A stretch of DNA of 64,000 nucleotides from Tenrec ecaudatus (Eukaryota; Chordata; Mammalia; Afrosoricida; Tenrecidae). Every line of letters begins with the position of its first letter. Position 1 is the stretch's first letter. The notes under the pieces were generated by a model. It worked only from the letters and a program-made list of their open reading frames with translations. It searched no databases and was not told where the DNA came from. Position numbers and translations under genes: made by a program. Below, piece after piece: positions 24,683-36,312 of the stretch. The stretch is taken from contig NC_134542.1 in the NCBI RefSeq assembly GCF_050624435.1, positions 108,359,677 to 108,423,676 on the forward strand. Direction: 5' to 3'.

Positions 24683-25451
24683 TTAGTTGGGTGAGTAGGG
24701 GGATTAGGGTAAAGGTGCTCTGGAGTAGGTTTTAAGTGGTGGTCTTAAACATAGGTGCGCCTCTGAGAAAGTTGGGAATGTTGGGTTCCTTTTCCCTTGG
24801 CAGGATCAGGAGTTTGTGTTTTCTTTCTCAAAAGAAAATAGGAACAGATCTAACAGCCTCCTGGAACCCGCTGTGCTGCAGGTTCCAGATTTGCCTCTTT
24901 CTACCCAGCGCAGCTTCCCTCCCCAATTAGCTGGGGCTTTCTGTCTGTAAAACCCAGTTTTGCCTCTGCCACCAGGGGAGGGAGCTGCACCTCAGCTAAG
25001 GATTACCCTGATGGGAGCTTTACTGGGGAGAGGGCTGCAGGTTCCCGCATGGAGTCCTTACAGGTGTCCATGGAATGCCAGGAGGAATAGGGTGTCTTGG
25101 GTCACCTCCCCACTCTGGAGAGCCAGACAGAGAACATGAGGGAGGTTGAAGAGCCTGGGAGTTGCAACCCCACTGACAAGGGATGCAAGTTATGGGGGGT
25201 GCTGAGAGAAAGGGATGCATACATGAGGAGCACAGTTGCGTTCTCCATGGGAAAACTGACAAGAGAACCCTGGGGGTGGGGCAAAACCCAGTTTCGCATC
25301 CTAGTCCCCCACCTTGTCCTTCACACTCACTTATCTGCCAATCCCACAGCAAGCTCTGCATGCAGGCAATCCTACATTTGTGCCATCTTCCGAGAAGTAA
25401 CCTCGTCGCAATATGTTTTTACATACCCTCCTATAAGGATCTCCAGGGTGT

Positions 25452-25537
25452 AACCTATTTTTGAAAATGTACTGGAAACATATATGTTATACAAGCACAC
25501 ACATATATAGTTCCCAGTACATTTTCAAAAATAGGTT
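25452..25537. repeat. near-perfect 24-bp inverted repeat hairpin
   Basis: Arms at 25452-25475 and 25514-25537 are perfect reverse complements over 24 bases (arm core ctatttttgaaaatgtactg), separated by a 38-base AT-rich loop. It sits at the 5' boundary of the L1. It could be a young MITE, an inverted duplication at the insertion junction, or a transcribed hairpin. Confidence 0.85.
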
Positions 25538-25539
25538 CG

Positions 25540-26940
25540 CACTTTCTTCAAAACCAAGGGGGAAAAAATGATCAACTGACTGCCTGTCATAGGATACAGT
25601 TAGACTAACAAAATTTGTTCTCTTTTCTTAAATGTCAGAATATTTTCTTAGTAAAGATACTTCATACTAGAAATAGATTATTTTCATTATTCTATAAGAA
25701 TTCTATAATATATTTACTTCAAATATATTATAGTTGTTGTTTTTTCAGAAGTTTCTACCATCTCTCTTTTGTAATATAAAGAATATATATTTTGAAGTTC
25801 AATTGATTTTCTAATTCTGATAGTTCCTTCTATAATAATAGTTTTATTCTAAAAGTCAATGTACTCAGAAGTATTTTTAATTTTGTAATTATAATATGCA
25901 TTCTTTCTTGCTGAGTGTCATATTTGTGTGCCTCTGTCTTCTTTTTAATTTGATCAACTCAAGTACTATGAGTCTTCTAGATTCTGGGTTAGTGGACAGT
26001 GTACCGATAGAGATAGCCGAGCATCATTCAATAGACAGGAACCATTTCTTTTGGAAATTCTCATGAGTGGACTATAAGTGAAGGACTTAGCCAAGTGACA
26101 GCAAATGTCCGCAGGTCTGGTATTAGAGCATGTGGGGACAGGACAGGACAATGAAGAAAGCCATTTAGGAACGTGAATCTAGAGTTGAGTACCATGAATT
26201 ATACGTTGTTGGATAGCACTATTTACTTGAGAAGAGTAAGGAACAAGAATTAGACTCTCCCTGAATGATCAAGCTAATAAGCAGGGCATGACTTTTGTAT
26301 AACTGTAGAAGCCAGGTAGGATTGTCTCTAATAAACTAATGTAGAAATTGTAGTTTGAAAAAATGAAATGATTGTCCCAGATCACATAGGTTGTAATTAG
26401 TAGGATGCAAAAATAGATCCAATAATTGACATAAGCAGTCATGGAGAACTGATATTGCATTACTGGGTTTAAGATTATTCAAATAACTCTTTAATAGCTA
26501 AAGGATTGCTTCCAGCACCTGCAATACAAATTTAGGCTAGAAATTAGGCCTTTTCTGTCCTTGGGAATGGGGAAATCACAGCTGAAATCCAATTAAATTA
26601 AATAAGGTATGCATATAATTGGTTCTCAAATCATTATGCACTAGATGAATTTGTATATTTTGGGGTACTATTTTATACATTCAAATAGAACAAAAATTTT
26701 TATGCTTTACGAAATATTATATTACCTGACATCTGATCATCTTTCCAATAATCTTTCAAGATGTCAACAATAGAAACAAAGGCAAACTCTCATGTTATAA
26801 TTGAGCTGCTGCTGTATATGACGTAGATGGAGCCCAGAGCACATGAGTGCTGCTAAGCACAAGATCTGCAACTTTAACCCAGGAGTCACTGTGTACCAGA
26901 AAGCTGAGTTATCTATTGCTACAAAGTTTTGAAGTATTGA
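25540..26940. other. AT-rich DNA with weak MIR trace
   Basis: No gene seen. Around 26345-26420 the antisense phrase 'gattgtcccagatcacatag' resembles the MIR 'cttgcccaaggtcacac' region. The rest shows nothing recognisable. Confidence 0.4.
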
Positions 26941-26944
26941 AAAT

Positions 26945-27012
26945 CTCAATTTGCCCTATGGGGTTGGCTTGAGTCAGGATCAGCTTGCTGACAGTGAGTT
27001 GGTGTTGGGTGG
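26945..27012 (+). mobile_element. SINE tail fragment
   Basis: Only the 3' end of the afrotherian SINE remains: 'ccctatggggttggcttgag' and 'tgctgacagtgagttgg'. Confidence 0.5.
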
Positions 27013-27614
27013 GGCTATGCACTGTAACACACAGTGTTTCTTCTGCTGAAATGATCTCTCTTCACGTTTCCCTTGGAAAAATATTCAAGAGTCATCTAAA
27101 TGATCTCCTTCTCGGCGAATTCTTTTTGCTCCGGATGGACTGGTGTGTATGTTGATCCATCTCTCCATTTTGTCTGAGGCATACTTGCATTCAGAGTGGG
27201 CGGCAGGCTATGTTTCATGGTCTCAGTGTACTGATTTTCTCATTGAGACTTATCATCCTTCAAAATAGGGACCTGACTGTGCACGGGAATAACGTAGCAC
27301 CAAGCAGTTTGCCTCGCAAATAACAAGCACGTGATAAATCCTGGAAAGAAGAAGGGAGACACTGGAAATAAATTAAGGCCTCCTTTTCATTTCTGATGCA
27401 ATATCGTTTCCTTAAAATGACATCTACTACTTATTGAGGGGGAAAAAGCTAATGCAACTTAAAATGATTTTGTCCAGATACGATGTGCACATTTATACAC
27501 ATGTGTATTCATATTTCTAAGGAAGGGCATCATTAATAACATTTCTATCCAATCATCTCAGATGGAAAATTAACTCGGTGGTTAATGTTTTTAAAATGAA
27601 ATTGTAGTTTTGGG
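27013..27614. other. unique AT-rich DNA
   Basis: No gene, repeat or regulatory motif that I can support. Confidence 0.4.
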
Positions 27615-27850
27615 GTTTTTAAAAAATCATTTTATTGGAAGTTCTTACAGCTCTTATCACCATCTATCCATCCATCCATTGTGTTAAGCACTTTTGTACA
27701 TATGTTGCCATCATCATTCTCAAAATATTTTCTTTCTACTTGAGCCCTTGCTATCAGCTCCTCATTTTTCCTTCCCTCCCCCACCTACCCTCCATCGTGA
27801 ACCCTTGATCATTTATAAATTATTATTATTTTCATATCTTACATGGAGAT
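27615..27850 (-). mobile_element. L1 3' end (antisense)
   Basis: Begins 'aaaaaatcattttattggaa', then 'tgttgccatcatcattctca' and 'gaacccttgatcatttataa', the same order as at 1912-2110 and 37600-37800. Confidence 0.85.
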
Positions 27851-29152
27851 CACTAACAAACCCTCATTTAAGACATTTTCTTAAACCAACTGAAGGCACG
27901 GTGAATAGAGCATATTTGACTGTGGTTATGAAACATGTCTCTTCTTACCTTCCCACTCTTTTGGCCCTGGGGTACAAACAGATGAGAAGATTCTTGTGGA
28001 AACCAAAACTCCAGGTACTCCACCTGTGACATGAAACCGGCAGGGAAATTACGGCATCCATGTTTTCACTATTATTCAAATATTAATCATAGATGTTAAA
28101 TCAAATTACAAGGAATCTTAACTGGTCAAAGATTCTAGTCCCAGTCAGGATGGCAATGGAGTTTCCTCCTACACACGGATGTTTTATTTTTTAATGCTCA
28201 GCTAGCTGATTTTCTTTTCATATTAAACAAATGTCCTATTATTCAACAAATGTCAATTTTGTAAAAAAAATCAAAATTTAATGGAATCAATGAACACTAT
28301 TAGTATAGGCACACAATTGAAGAGAAGACAAATCAAAATTTTAAAGTAGGAGAAAATTTTAGTGAAAGCAGAGTACTGATTAAATATTTAAAATCATATT
28401 TGCTGTGGGTTCTCAGAGAAGCTTGCCTGGAGAAGGAGAACAATATTGTGGCCTGTTTGTACCAAAGGTGAGTACTTTTATCAGTTCCTTTTTTTTTCTG
28501 AGTATAACTCAATGATTTTTTTTTTTAATTTTGCTACGTTCATGAACAAAAGTACAAAAAGTTTCCGATAGAGGGCACTCAAGGACTGTGAACTGAAACA
28601 TCTGCTTTTTCCAGGGTGCTTCTGTTTAGATGAAAAAAGGCAGACCCTTTGGGCACATTTTCTAGTCCCTTTTACATAAAGAACAGACGTAGTAAAATAA
28701 ATGAGAATACCCTATGTCACATTTCTACTATTCCATACAAAAAGACAAAGGGATATTTAAAGATATGATAAAATGGCAGTCTGAGACTTTTTATTTCAAA
28801 AGCATACAGGGGATGATAGTGTAGACAGCTGAGTCGGTCTACATTTTCAAAATCCCCCCACAGTTCCTTTTATATTTTAGTTCGATGCCAGAGATAATTA
28901 CACTTATTTTCTATAGAAGTTTTGTAGTATGAAAAAGAAAAAACACCATAATCATAGACATCATTCTCTCTGTTTTTCTTAAAACAAAATAATATGAAGT
29001 ATTTTTAAGACTTCTGTTGAAAACCTATTCCTCAGGAGGGGTTAGTCCACGATTTTCACCTTTGCACAGATAATTTGTAACAAATATGGTCAATGCTCAC
29101 ACATACATAGAAGGGTAAGTCTAGAGATTTGCTACGAAATCTTTTTGCTGGG
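27851..29152. other. AT-rich DNA with one exon-like cassette
   Basis: Mostly featureless. A 51-base segment at 28417-28467 is bounded by TCTCAG and GTGAGT and is open in a frame reading RSLPGEGEQYCGLFVPK. Otherwise only A/T tracts. Confidence 0.35.
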
Positions 29153-29830
29153 GCTTGTTAAGTGCTGGGCAGTGTATTCCGACTCGTGTCCTCTTGTACA
29201 CCGAAACACAGCATGGCCCAGTCCTAAGCTGGTCTCATAGTGCTTGCCTGGTCAGTCCCATTATTCAGCCACTCTCACTCCATCCCCACTCAGGTCTTCC
29301 TCCTTTTTTGCCAGTCTTCCACTTTGCCAAGCATGATGTGCTTTTGGAGGATCTATTTTGAGGATCTGAAAACATGACCTAAGTAGGTTAAACAAATTTT
29401 CTCCATCCTTGCCTCTTAAGAACACTTTGGCTAACTTCTTCTAAGACACGATATCTGTTCCTTTTGAAGTCTGTGATGTATAGTCGATAGTCTTCCCAGC
29501 ACAGTGATTCAAATGCATTCATTCTCGAACCTCATTCTTTATTCATGCTCCAGCTTTCCACTGAACCAGAGACATCTGAAATTTCATAACCTGAACCTGG
29601 TCCACCTTACTCCTCAAAGGCACGTCTTTGCTCTTGAACACTTTAAAGAGGTCTTGGGCAGAGATTTCCCCCAACTCATTTTATCGTTTGAACGCTTGAC
29701 TGCAGATTCCGTGATTACTGATTGTGGATCCAAGTAAAATGCAATTCTTGATAATGGATTTTTTCCCCCATTTATCATGATGTTGCCTCTTTTTCCAATT
29801 GCGAAGATTTTTGTTGTCTTTACATTGAGT
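29153..29830 (-). mobile_element. RTE/BovB-type LINE 3' part (antisense)
   Basis: The antisense tail at 29174 ('ttccgactcgtgtcc') leads to 'aggtcttcctccttttttgc', 'tttgccaagcatgatgtgct', then ORF-derived blocks 'actttaaagaggtcttgggc' and 'attgtggatccaagtaaaat', in the expected reverse order of RTE. Degraded. Confidence 0.75.
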
Positions 29831-30204
29831 TGTGACTCATTCTGAAGACCGTGTTTTCCATCAGGAAGTTTTCAGTGGCTAATCCTGCTTCTTAGTGTCT
29901 CTTACTCTGTAAAGTCTTCTGAAACCGTCTTCATGGAGCGACTGTTGGTAAGTGAGCAGCACCCCAGCATCACAGCAACAGGCAAGCCGCCACAGTGTGT
30001 AACCCGACAGACACGTGGTAGCACAAAACCCTACAAAACCGTTGTTTTGGAAAAAAAGATATCAAAACGTGAACCCGTAGTTTCTGAATTTATCCTCCAC
30101 CAAGGTCAGCGCATTTCTTAACCTGGTGTTTTCATTGGCCTCCCCCTCCCTGGAATGCGCCCTGTTGGCTTGGTTCAGTGTGCAAACCTTCCAGCTCCAT
30201 CCTA

Positions 30205-30280
30205 AAATTCCAGCTGTGGAAACCCTGTATGGGATTTCTATAAGTTGAAATGAACTCGATGGCAGTGAATTTGTCTTTAT
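30205..30280 (+). mobile_element. SINE tail fragment
   Basis: Only 'gtggaaaccctgtatgggat' and 'gaactcgatggcagtgaatt' remain. Confidence 0.5.
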
Positions 30281-30384
30281 TTTAAAGCCCTTCCCGAAAG
30301 AATCCTGCTCTCTTTGCTTTGAACCATGTCAACACCCAGCAATTTGTTTGTTTGCTTTATGCTTTTGCATTTTTGAGGAATTCA

Positions 30385-30740
30385 AATTGCATTTCTTTTT
30401 AATGTTATTTTTTTAGGAGGTGGGGGCAGTTTGATAGACAAAATGGAGTCTTAGGAGGCAAGATCAGGACTGTAGAGGGCATGCATGGGGGAAGATTTCC
30501 CATGAAATGATCCCAAACCCGATCTTGCTTCCCTAAAAAATGAACAGCGCCATTGTTCTGATGGGGGATGGGGTGGGGGTGGGGAATCCTCAGCAAGGCT
30601 CTCCTTGGATTTTACTCACCAATACTATTTTTCTGCATAAGGCCCTATCATTGTCATTTAAGAAAGCCATTTATGAAAACCTATCAGAATTATTATTTTT
30701 TGAAATTCCTACTAACAATATCACCATAGATATCTGAGCT
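30385..30740 (-). mobile_element. mariner-like transposase remnant
   Basis: On the - strand near 30450-30490, one frame reads HALYSPDLAS followed by a stop and a Lys/Pro-rich segment, close to the mariner YSPDLAPCD block. Frames on both sides are broken. The block 'aggaggcaagatcaggactg' (+ strand) is the antisense of this motif. Confidence 0.45.
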
Positions 30741-31239
30741 CTCCTCACTGCCTTACATGTAACTGGCCTATCAGGTTCCTTTTGTAACCACTGTTTTGAT
30801 TGAACCCGAAATTTTTTGAAGGCCCCCAAAGGATAATAAAACAAGTGTATTACTGAGAGAGCTTGTCTGCAGCCATCAGCTGATCAAAGAAACATGCTCA
30901 AACACACTTTGTTTTTACTAAGCCTGTGCATTTATGAGCAGAAGACTAGTAGCAATAGTCTTTGAGACATCTTTGTGTCTGCGTGCGTGCGTGAGTGCGT
31001 GCGCGCTTAAAGAAGGCATAGGGGAAGACGATGGGGAAAATGCAATGCATCAGACTGTATGCCAGATGTTACTTCAACTCAATTACGGTTGCAAGGATGA
31101 GACTTGATTTTAACCAAACTGAGATGAAAATTTGTTATGTCATTTAACTGTAATCAACTGTGTTTTCTTCACAGTGATGGGGAAAGTATTTAGAATTAGA
31201 AACTAGACATAAAGAGTTTTAAAAATTTTTAAATGGCCC

Positions 31240-31425
31240 ATATCAAAATCAAATCAACTAAATTTTAACTCATAGCAACTCTAAAGAACAGAGGAAAAGT
31301 GCCCCTGTGTCTTGCCAAGGATCAAAATCTAATTTTTCTCCTCCTAAGAGGCTGGTGGGTTTGAACTACCCACCTTGTGGATAGCAGTCCAAGGAGTAAC
31401 TTGTCACAACCCCAGGGTCCTTGGT
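31240..31425 (-). mobile_element. afrotherian tRNA-derived SINE (antisense, old)
   Basis: Recognisable as 'aactcatagcaactctaaag', 'gaggctggtgggtttgaact' and 'acccaccttgtggatagcag'. Confidence 0.7.
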
Positions 31426-31667
31426 CCAAATCGATGTAGCTTACAATGTGAATGTCTGGATGCCTTCAGTGTGGAGATCTGGATTTCACTAAGCCCAATG
31501 AATACTGGTCCCGCTACTGACTTTGCAATTGAAGCCCTTCACAGGACTCACCACTCAGAACATGTGTGTTCCATTACTTCTATTGTCACACATAGATTCA
31601 TTTGACTTTTTATTTTAAAATAGACACCTATGAGTGCTAAGCATGTCCCTCCATGACTCGTTAACAT

Positions 31668-31800
31668 TAGCACTCACTGCCATTGAGTCAATTCAGACTC
31701 ATAGTGACCCTCCCGTCACAAGTAACGAAAGCACACACACTCCCTCTGTTGAGTTGGTAACTTGGCGCACCTGTATTCAGCTAAGATTTAATGATACAAC
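31668..31800 (-). mobile_element. afrotherian SINE (antisense, partial)
   Basis: A clear tail 'actcactgccattgagtcaa' with 'actcatagtgaccctcc', then a shortened, degraded body. Confidence 0.7.
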
Positions 31801-31827
31801 CTGTCAGTAATAAAAAGCACAACATAA

Positions 31828-32035
31828 GACCGAAAGCCCTGATAGCACAGTGGGCTTCAGGTTGGGTTGTTAACCACCAGGGTTGTGATTGCAACTCATA
31901 AGGCGCTAGAGGGGAGTGTGGTGGGGGCATGGTGCTACCTGCTCCTGCAAAGATTCACAGACTAAGAAACCCTAAGAAGCAGTTCTACTTCATCCTTCAG
32001 CGCATGGAAGTCAGAGTGAACTCAATGGTGGTGGG
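31828..32035 (+). mobile_element. afrotherian SINE (sense)
   Basis: Head 'gaaagccctgatagcacagt', 'gggttgttaaccaccagg', later 'gaactcaatggtggtggg'. Full length, diverged. Confidence 0.7.
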
Positions 32036-32059
32036 CCCGGAGAGTGGGGCGGGCAGTCG

Positions 32060-32380
32060 TTGGTCTCTGCCTTCAAGGTCTTTCTGACTCAAGGCAAAAC
32101 ATAGAACTGCCCCACGGGTTTTTCTAGACTGGACTCTTTAAAGAAAGGGGTCCTGGTGGCACAGTGGCTTAGAGAGAGGTTTTCTAGGGAGAATCTGTCT
32201 AAACCACAAGTGGCTCCTTGGGAGGAAGATGAGCCAGCCTTTTTAGTGGGAACCATACCAAACAAGTTCTACTATGTCCTATAGGGCAGCTATAAGTAGA
32301 GTGGAAGGCCAGATCTCTTCTTCCCAGAAGACAAAGGCGGATTCAAACCTTTAACCCCCTGGTTATCAACAGAGCAAGTA
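32060..32380. mobile_element. nested SINEs
   Basis: An antisense SINE (about 32085-32141 and 32306-32380) appears split by a sense SINE (about 32148-32305) that starts 'ggggtcctggtggcacagtg' and carries 'tatagggcagctataagtag'. Confidence 0.55.
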
Positions 32381-32439
32381 GCCATTCACCTCCCAGGGTC
32401 ACTTTCCATCTGCTTGGCAAGTGTTTCTGTTAGCTGGTG

Positions 32440-32690
32440 TTTTCTATTAGGTGCTTCTGATTTGTTTCCAACTCATAACAACCTTATGCACAGCAGAATG
32501 TACACCGCCCAGACCTGCATCGCCCTCACCGACCGTGCTACATGTGAGTCCACTGTTGCAGTCACTCTGCCAGTCCATCTAATTGAGGGTGTGCTTCCTG
32601 GTGGCTCCCAACGTTGCATCCTTTCCAAGGTCTGGTTCTTCCTATTGATGTGGCCAAGCTTTGTGAAATGAAGTCTCACCATAATCGGCT
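32440..32690 (-). mobile_element. RTE/BovB-type LINE 3' end (antisense)
   Basis: The terminal region reads 'aactcataacaaccttatgc' and 'agcagaatgtacaccgccca', then 'ccatctaattgagggtgtgc' and 'tgaagtctcacc', the antisense of the RTE tail at 12430-12660. Confidence 0.75.
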
Positions 32691-34794
32691 CACAGGAGCG
32701 TCCTGGTTGTACTAAATACTTGCTTTCACTAAGTTCAGTTGTATGGCCATTATCCCTAAGAACCATTTAAGAACTACCCCAGCTTCCTGCCATATTTTGC
32801 AAGCATCAAACTTGAAACAAGAAAAGACAATTTGTAACTAACACTTCTTGGACTTAAATACAGTTATTATGGGCCAAAGCTGGAATTTTCTGGAAGAGAT
32901 TCAATGAGAAATAGTCTATCCTGCTGCTCCATCATTATATTTACAACACCACGTTTTCTAATTTGGGTTTGGAAAGTGTGACCCCTAAATATAGTGTGTG
33001 CGGAGAAGTGGAGAGCAGAGGGAAGAAGCCACAGTTCAGAGTTAGAGAGCAAACCTGGCAGTTGGCACCCCAACACACTGGAGCCTGTAGTTCCCTTCAG
33101 CCGTCACCTACAGTTTGGAGCATGGCCACCTCCAGCAACTCCTTGACCAACTTCAACCAGAGTGGGTAGTGATTTTTAATGTATTTTAGTACATGTGAAC
33201 AAGAGAATATGTTAGTTTGTTTTAGCTATCTTTACAATGGTTCAAGGACTTTGGATATTCCCAGGTGGGTTACTAGCTTTAATGTGGACTTCAAATAAAT
33301 ACATATGACCAAAACCAATAACCCACTCACCGATTTGTACCAGAATACAGGTCAGTTTACAAATCCAAATATAGGTGTAGCTGCAGACATAGACATTGAA
33401 AAACAAAACAATGTTTACCAAACAGGGTGGGTTATAGAGACACAGTTCTCTCAATAATTTTAGTTTACTATAATTTTATTCTTTCAAGTGACTTTGATAG
33501 AGTTTTCAGGCAAAACCCAATGGGGGTTGTAGAAACTATTCCATGTCACATTTTTCTTCCCTCTTTTGGGGTGGGACAAGAGGGTACTGAAATTAATTTA
33601 GAGTAATTTATGATGAATATCCAAAGTACAAAATGAAATGCATTTAATCACAAAAATCTTCTTATCATCCTATGTTCAAGCATTTTTATATATTTTCTTT
33701 AGCCTCTTCCGTTGTGTTATCAAGGGTAGTTTTGGTCATTGTCATTATGTGGTCGAGTTTTCAAAAGGATGCAACAGATAGTCTTGGTAAAGTCTATTTA
33801 CAGTGCGGTATGTAGTAATGGAAAGTCATGAAAGCAGTTAATGGTCTTTCAACTAGAATTTAACTTTGCCAGTATTCATGCATAAAATCACATTTTCACA
33901 AATCTTGATACATACATCTAGGTCCAAATGTCACTATTTTTCTATCTACAAAAAGAGGATTGACACAAAATTAGGGCAATCTGTCTTGGGCTCAAAAACT
34001 CTCTTTTACATTTTTGTTTGATTGTGATTAAAAAGTGTAATTTTCATGAAGAAAGGCATTTCTGGAAGACAAAAGACATTTCCTGTCTGAGAAAAAGTAT
34101 TTTACTACTTAGAAAAAAAAAACTAATGCTGGGGGAAAAGTTAGTTCTGCAGTCTTTTCTTTAATGCAACTGCTGAATACATGTAAAAACACAACTCTTA
34201 AAGTGTATTCCACTTAGCACACACTTCTTCAGTGCGTTCTCTGAGACAGAGGCTGCGCCCAAATGGAGCTGGTGACATCCTAGGAAGAACCTTTCCCCGT
34301 GTGAATTCAGCAAAGTACCTGGAGAAAGGACGCCATCCCTGCCTCCCCACCCCACCTCATGCTTTCATTTGCTTCTGTTTCTTGATTTGTTCTTAAGTTT
34401 ACTATGTGGGGCTATTCCTAAGAAAAATATAAAGGACATTATGCTTCTACTAAAGCCCATATCTGAGCAAAATATTCATTGCTACTTCCACTAAGTAGAA
34501 AACAAAACTCTTGTTGGCCTAAGGTATTATAGATCCAAAGTGCTCTTTATATTTTAACAGGAATTTGTTAAAGTTCATGCAAAGGGATAATAGATTAACT
34601 CCTTATTCATCGATGTGGTTACTTTCCAAAGACCAGATAATCACAGGAAAGGTGTCATTCTGTGAAAATTGGGACATTTTTTGTTTTTGTCAGACAATTA
34701 GTTTGCTCCCATCCATTTGTCTGATTTTTTTCATAAAATATCATCAAATAAATGATGACCATTATGGACTATTCTTGTGGAGAAAGAGGCTTAT
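32691..34794. other. AT-rich DNA, no gene seen
   Basis: A frame at 32963-33169 (68 codons, ending near TSSNSLTNFNQSG) is somewhat protein-like but unsupported. The rest has only short chance ORFs. Confidence 0.35.
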
Positions 34795-35041
34795 AGGAGA
34801 CAAAGCTGGCTGTGTGATCAGAGGGTCCCAGGCTGTAGCAGTCCACCTTCATCCTGAGCTGAATCAGAGCTTTAGGGCTCCCCTCCCACCGCTGCCAGCC
34901 CTGTGGACAGGATCAGTTTGCTCTGCCTCCAGGCCTGGGGAGTCACAGAGGCTCAGTGCCACTGCAGAGGTTCTGGAAGCCTGGCCTCATCAAGGCAGAG
35001 GCTCTAGGCCCAGTACAGCTCACTCTGGTGTACTACAAAAC
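34795..35041. other. GC-richer segment, left half of a split unit
   Basis: Composition is clearly richer in G and C than the surroundings, and the segment abuts an L1 insertion. The matching right half lies at 35537-35860. No coding exon recognised. The 214-codon frame at 34565-35209 crosses from unique sequence into the L1 and is not a gene. Confidence 0.4.
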
Positions 35042-35051
35042 ACTCGGACAT

Positions 35052-35525
35052 CCCCCCACTATCATGATCCCAATTCTCCCTTGCAAACCTGGTTAGACCA
35101 GAGGATGCATAGCGGTACAGATGGGATCTGTAAACCAGGGAATCTAGGACAGATGAACCTCTCAGGATCAACGGTGAGAGTGGCGACACCAGGAGGGAAG
35201 GGGGTGTAGAAACAATCTCGGGGATCTACATATGCCCTTCTCTCTGGGGGATGGGCAACAGAAAATTGAGTGAAGGGAGATACAGGGCAGTGTAAGATAA
35301 GATAAAATAATAATTTATAAATTATTAAGGGTTCATGAGGGAGGGGGCAGCTGGCAAGGAGGGGGAGGGAAAAAAGGAAAACGAGCTGATTCCAGGAACC
35401 CAAGTGGAAGGCAAATTTTGAGAATGACGAGGGCAGCAAATGTCTAAGTGTGCTTTACACAATGGATGCATGTATGGATTGTGAAGAGTTTTATGAGCCC
35501 CAATAAAATGATTTAAAAACAAATA
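35052..35525 (+). mobile_element. L1 3' end (sense)
   Basis: Sense copy of the L1 3' UTR end: 'cactatcatgatcccaattc', 'taagggttcatgagggaggg', terminal 'ccccaataaaatgatttaaa'. Probable target duplication cactcggacat (35041-35051) and cactctcacat (35526-35536), 9 of 11 matching. Confidence 0.85.
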
Positions 35526-35536
35526 CACTCTCACAT

Positions 35537-35860
35537 GGATTTCTGAACACCTTCTCAGATGGCTCTTTCTTTCCTCACCTCGCACCCCATCGAAATTTTG
35601 AGTTGCAGGGCCTCAGGCTGCGAAGCAGCTGGCAACTTAAAACGGGCGCCTGGTGGTTGAATGCTGCATGCACTTGGAGAGTATGGCCCTGGAGAAGGAT
35701 GGGCGGCCCCACGTGACCTCTGGATGGCGCTGTCAGTCTGAGGTCAGAGAGGGAGCAGGGAGGGAAGCCCAGCCTCCTGGAGACCTCCTGGAGCTCCCCC
35801 TCAGGGGAGTAGATGTTTCGCCATGCCTGGTACCTTGTTCATGCACAAAATAGTCAGGTA
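35537..35860. other. GC-richer segment, right half
   Basis: Continues the GC-rich composition interrupted by the L1. Contains 'gcccagcctcctggagacct' and purine-rich runs. A 66-codon frame lies at 35653-35853, with no family recognised. Confidence 0.35.
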
Positions 35861-36154
35861 GCAAATTAAAAAAAAATATTATAGTAAAAGCAAAATGTCA
35901 GGTGAGCTAGTCTTTAAGAGAGGAGGAGCTAGAATACTGTAGTTCTGATCGCCCAGCTTCCTATCTCCTTACTAGTTCCTACGTGGAAGCTTTCCCTTTG
36001 CCTGGCAGCCTTCCTTTGCTTGAGGTCAAAGGATGGCATGTTCCAGTGGCAGAAGGGCCAGAGAACAGCAGATATGGGAAAGATTAAATAAATTAGAGGA
36101 AAGAAATAAAAAGCCATTAATCAGTAGTAAGACCATTTGTCTCTGGACACCTAT

Positions 36155-36312
36155 TGCAGGGGTAGAACTGCCCCCAAAGGGCTTTCAAGGCTGTAAATCT
36201 TCACCGAAGCAGACGCTTCCTCATGCTCCTGCCGAGTGGCTCCGGGTTCCAGCCACTAACCTTTTGGTTGGGAATGGAGCTCTTTACACACAGAGCCCCT
36301 GGGGCTCCACTG
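36155..36312 (-). mobile_element. afrotherian SINE (antisense)
   Basis: Well preserved 'ggctgtaaatcttcaccgaa', 'gttccagccactaaccttt' and 'cagagcccctggggctcc'. This copy is closer to the pan-afrotherian SINE form than most here. Confidence 0.8.

Larger units (their letters stand above)
20346..25450 (-). mobile_element. L1 (same copy): ORF2, ORF1 and 5' UTR
   Basis: Read on the - strand from right to left. A G-rich 5' UTR lies at about 24430-25450. ORF1 spans about 23560-24430, its C-terminal domain containing NPQILSPAKLSTKFEG, like the L1 ORF1p PAKLS...EG segment. ORF2 starts near 23440, with the endonuclease segment IINIYAPNKRPSKFINDIL at about 23010-23060, and the reverse transcriptase motif reads FADN at 21322-21333 where the family has FADD. 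Frequent stops and frameshifts break both ORFs. It is a dead, old copy but keeps the full L1 order. Confidence 0.85.

Noticed and set aside
34565..35209. 214-codon ORF, among the longest in the window
   Set aside because: It runs from unique AT-rich sequence through a GC-rich segment into an L1 3' UTR, and its composition changes along the way. No domain is visible.
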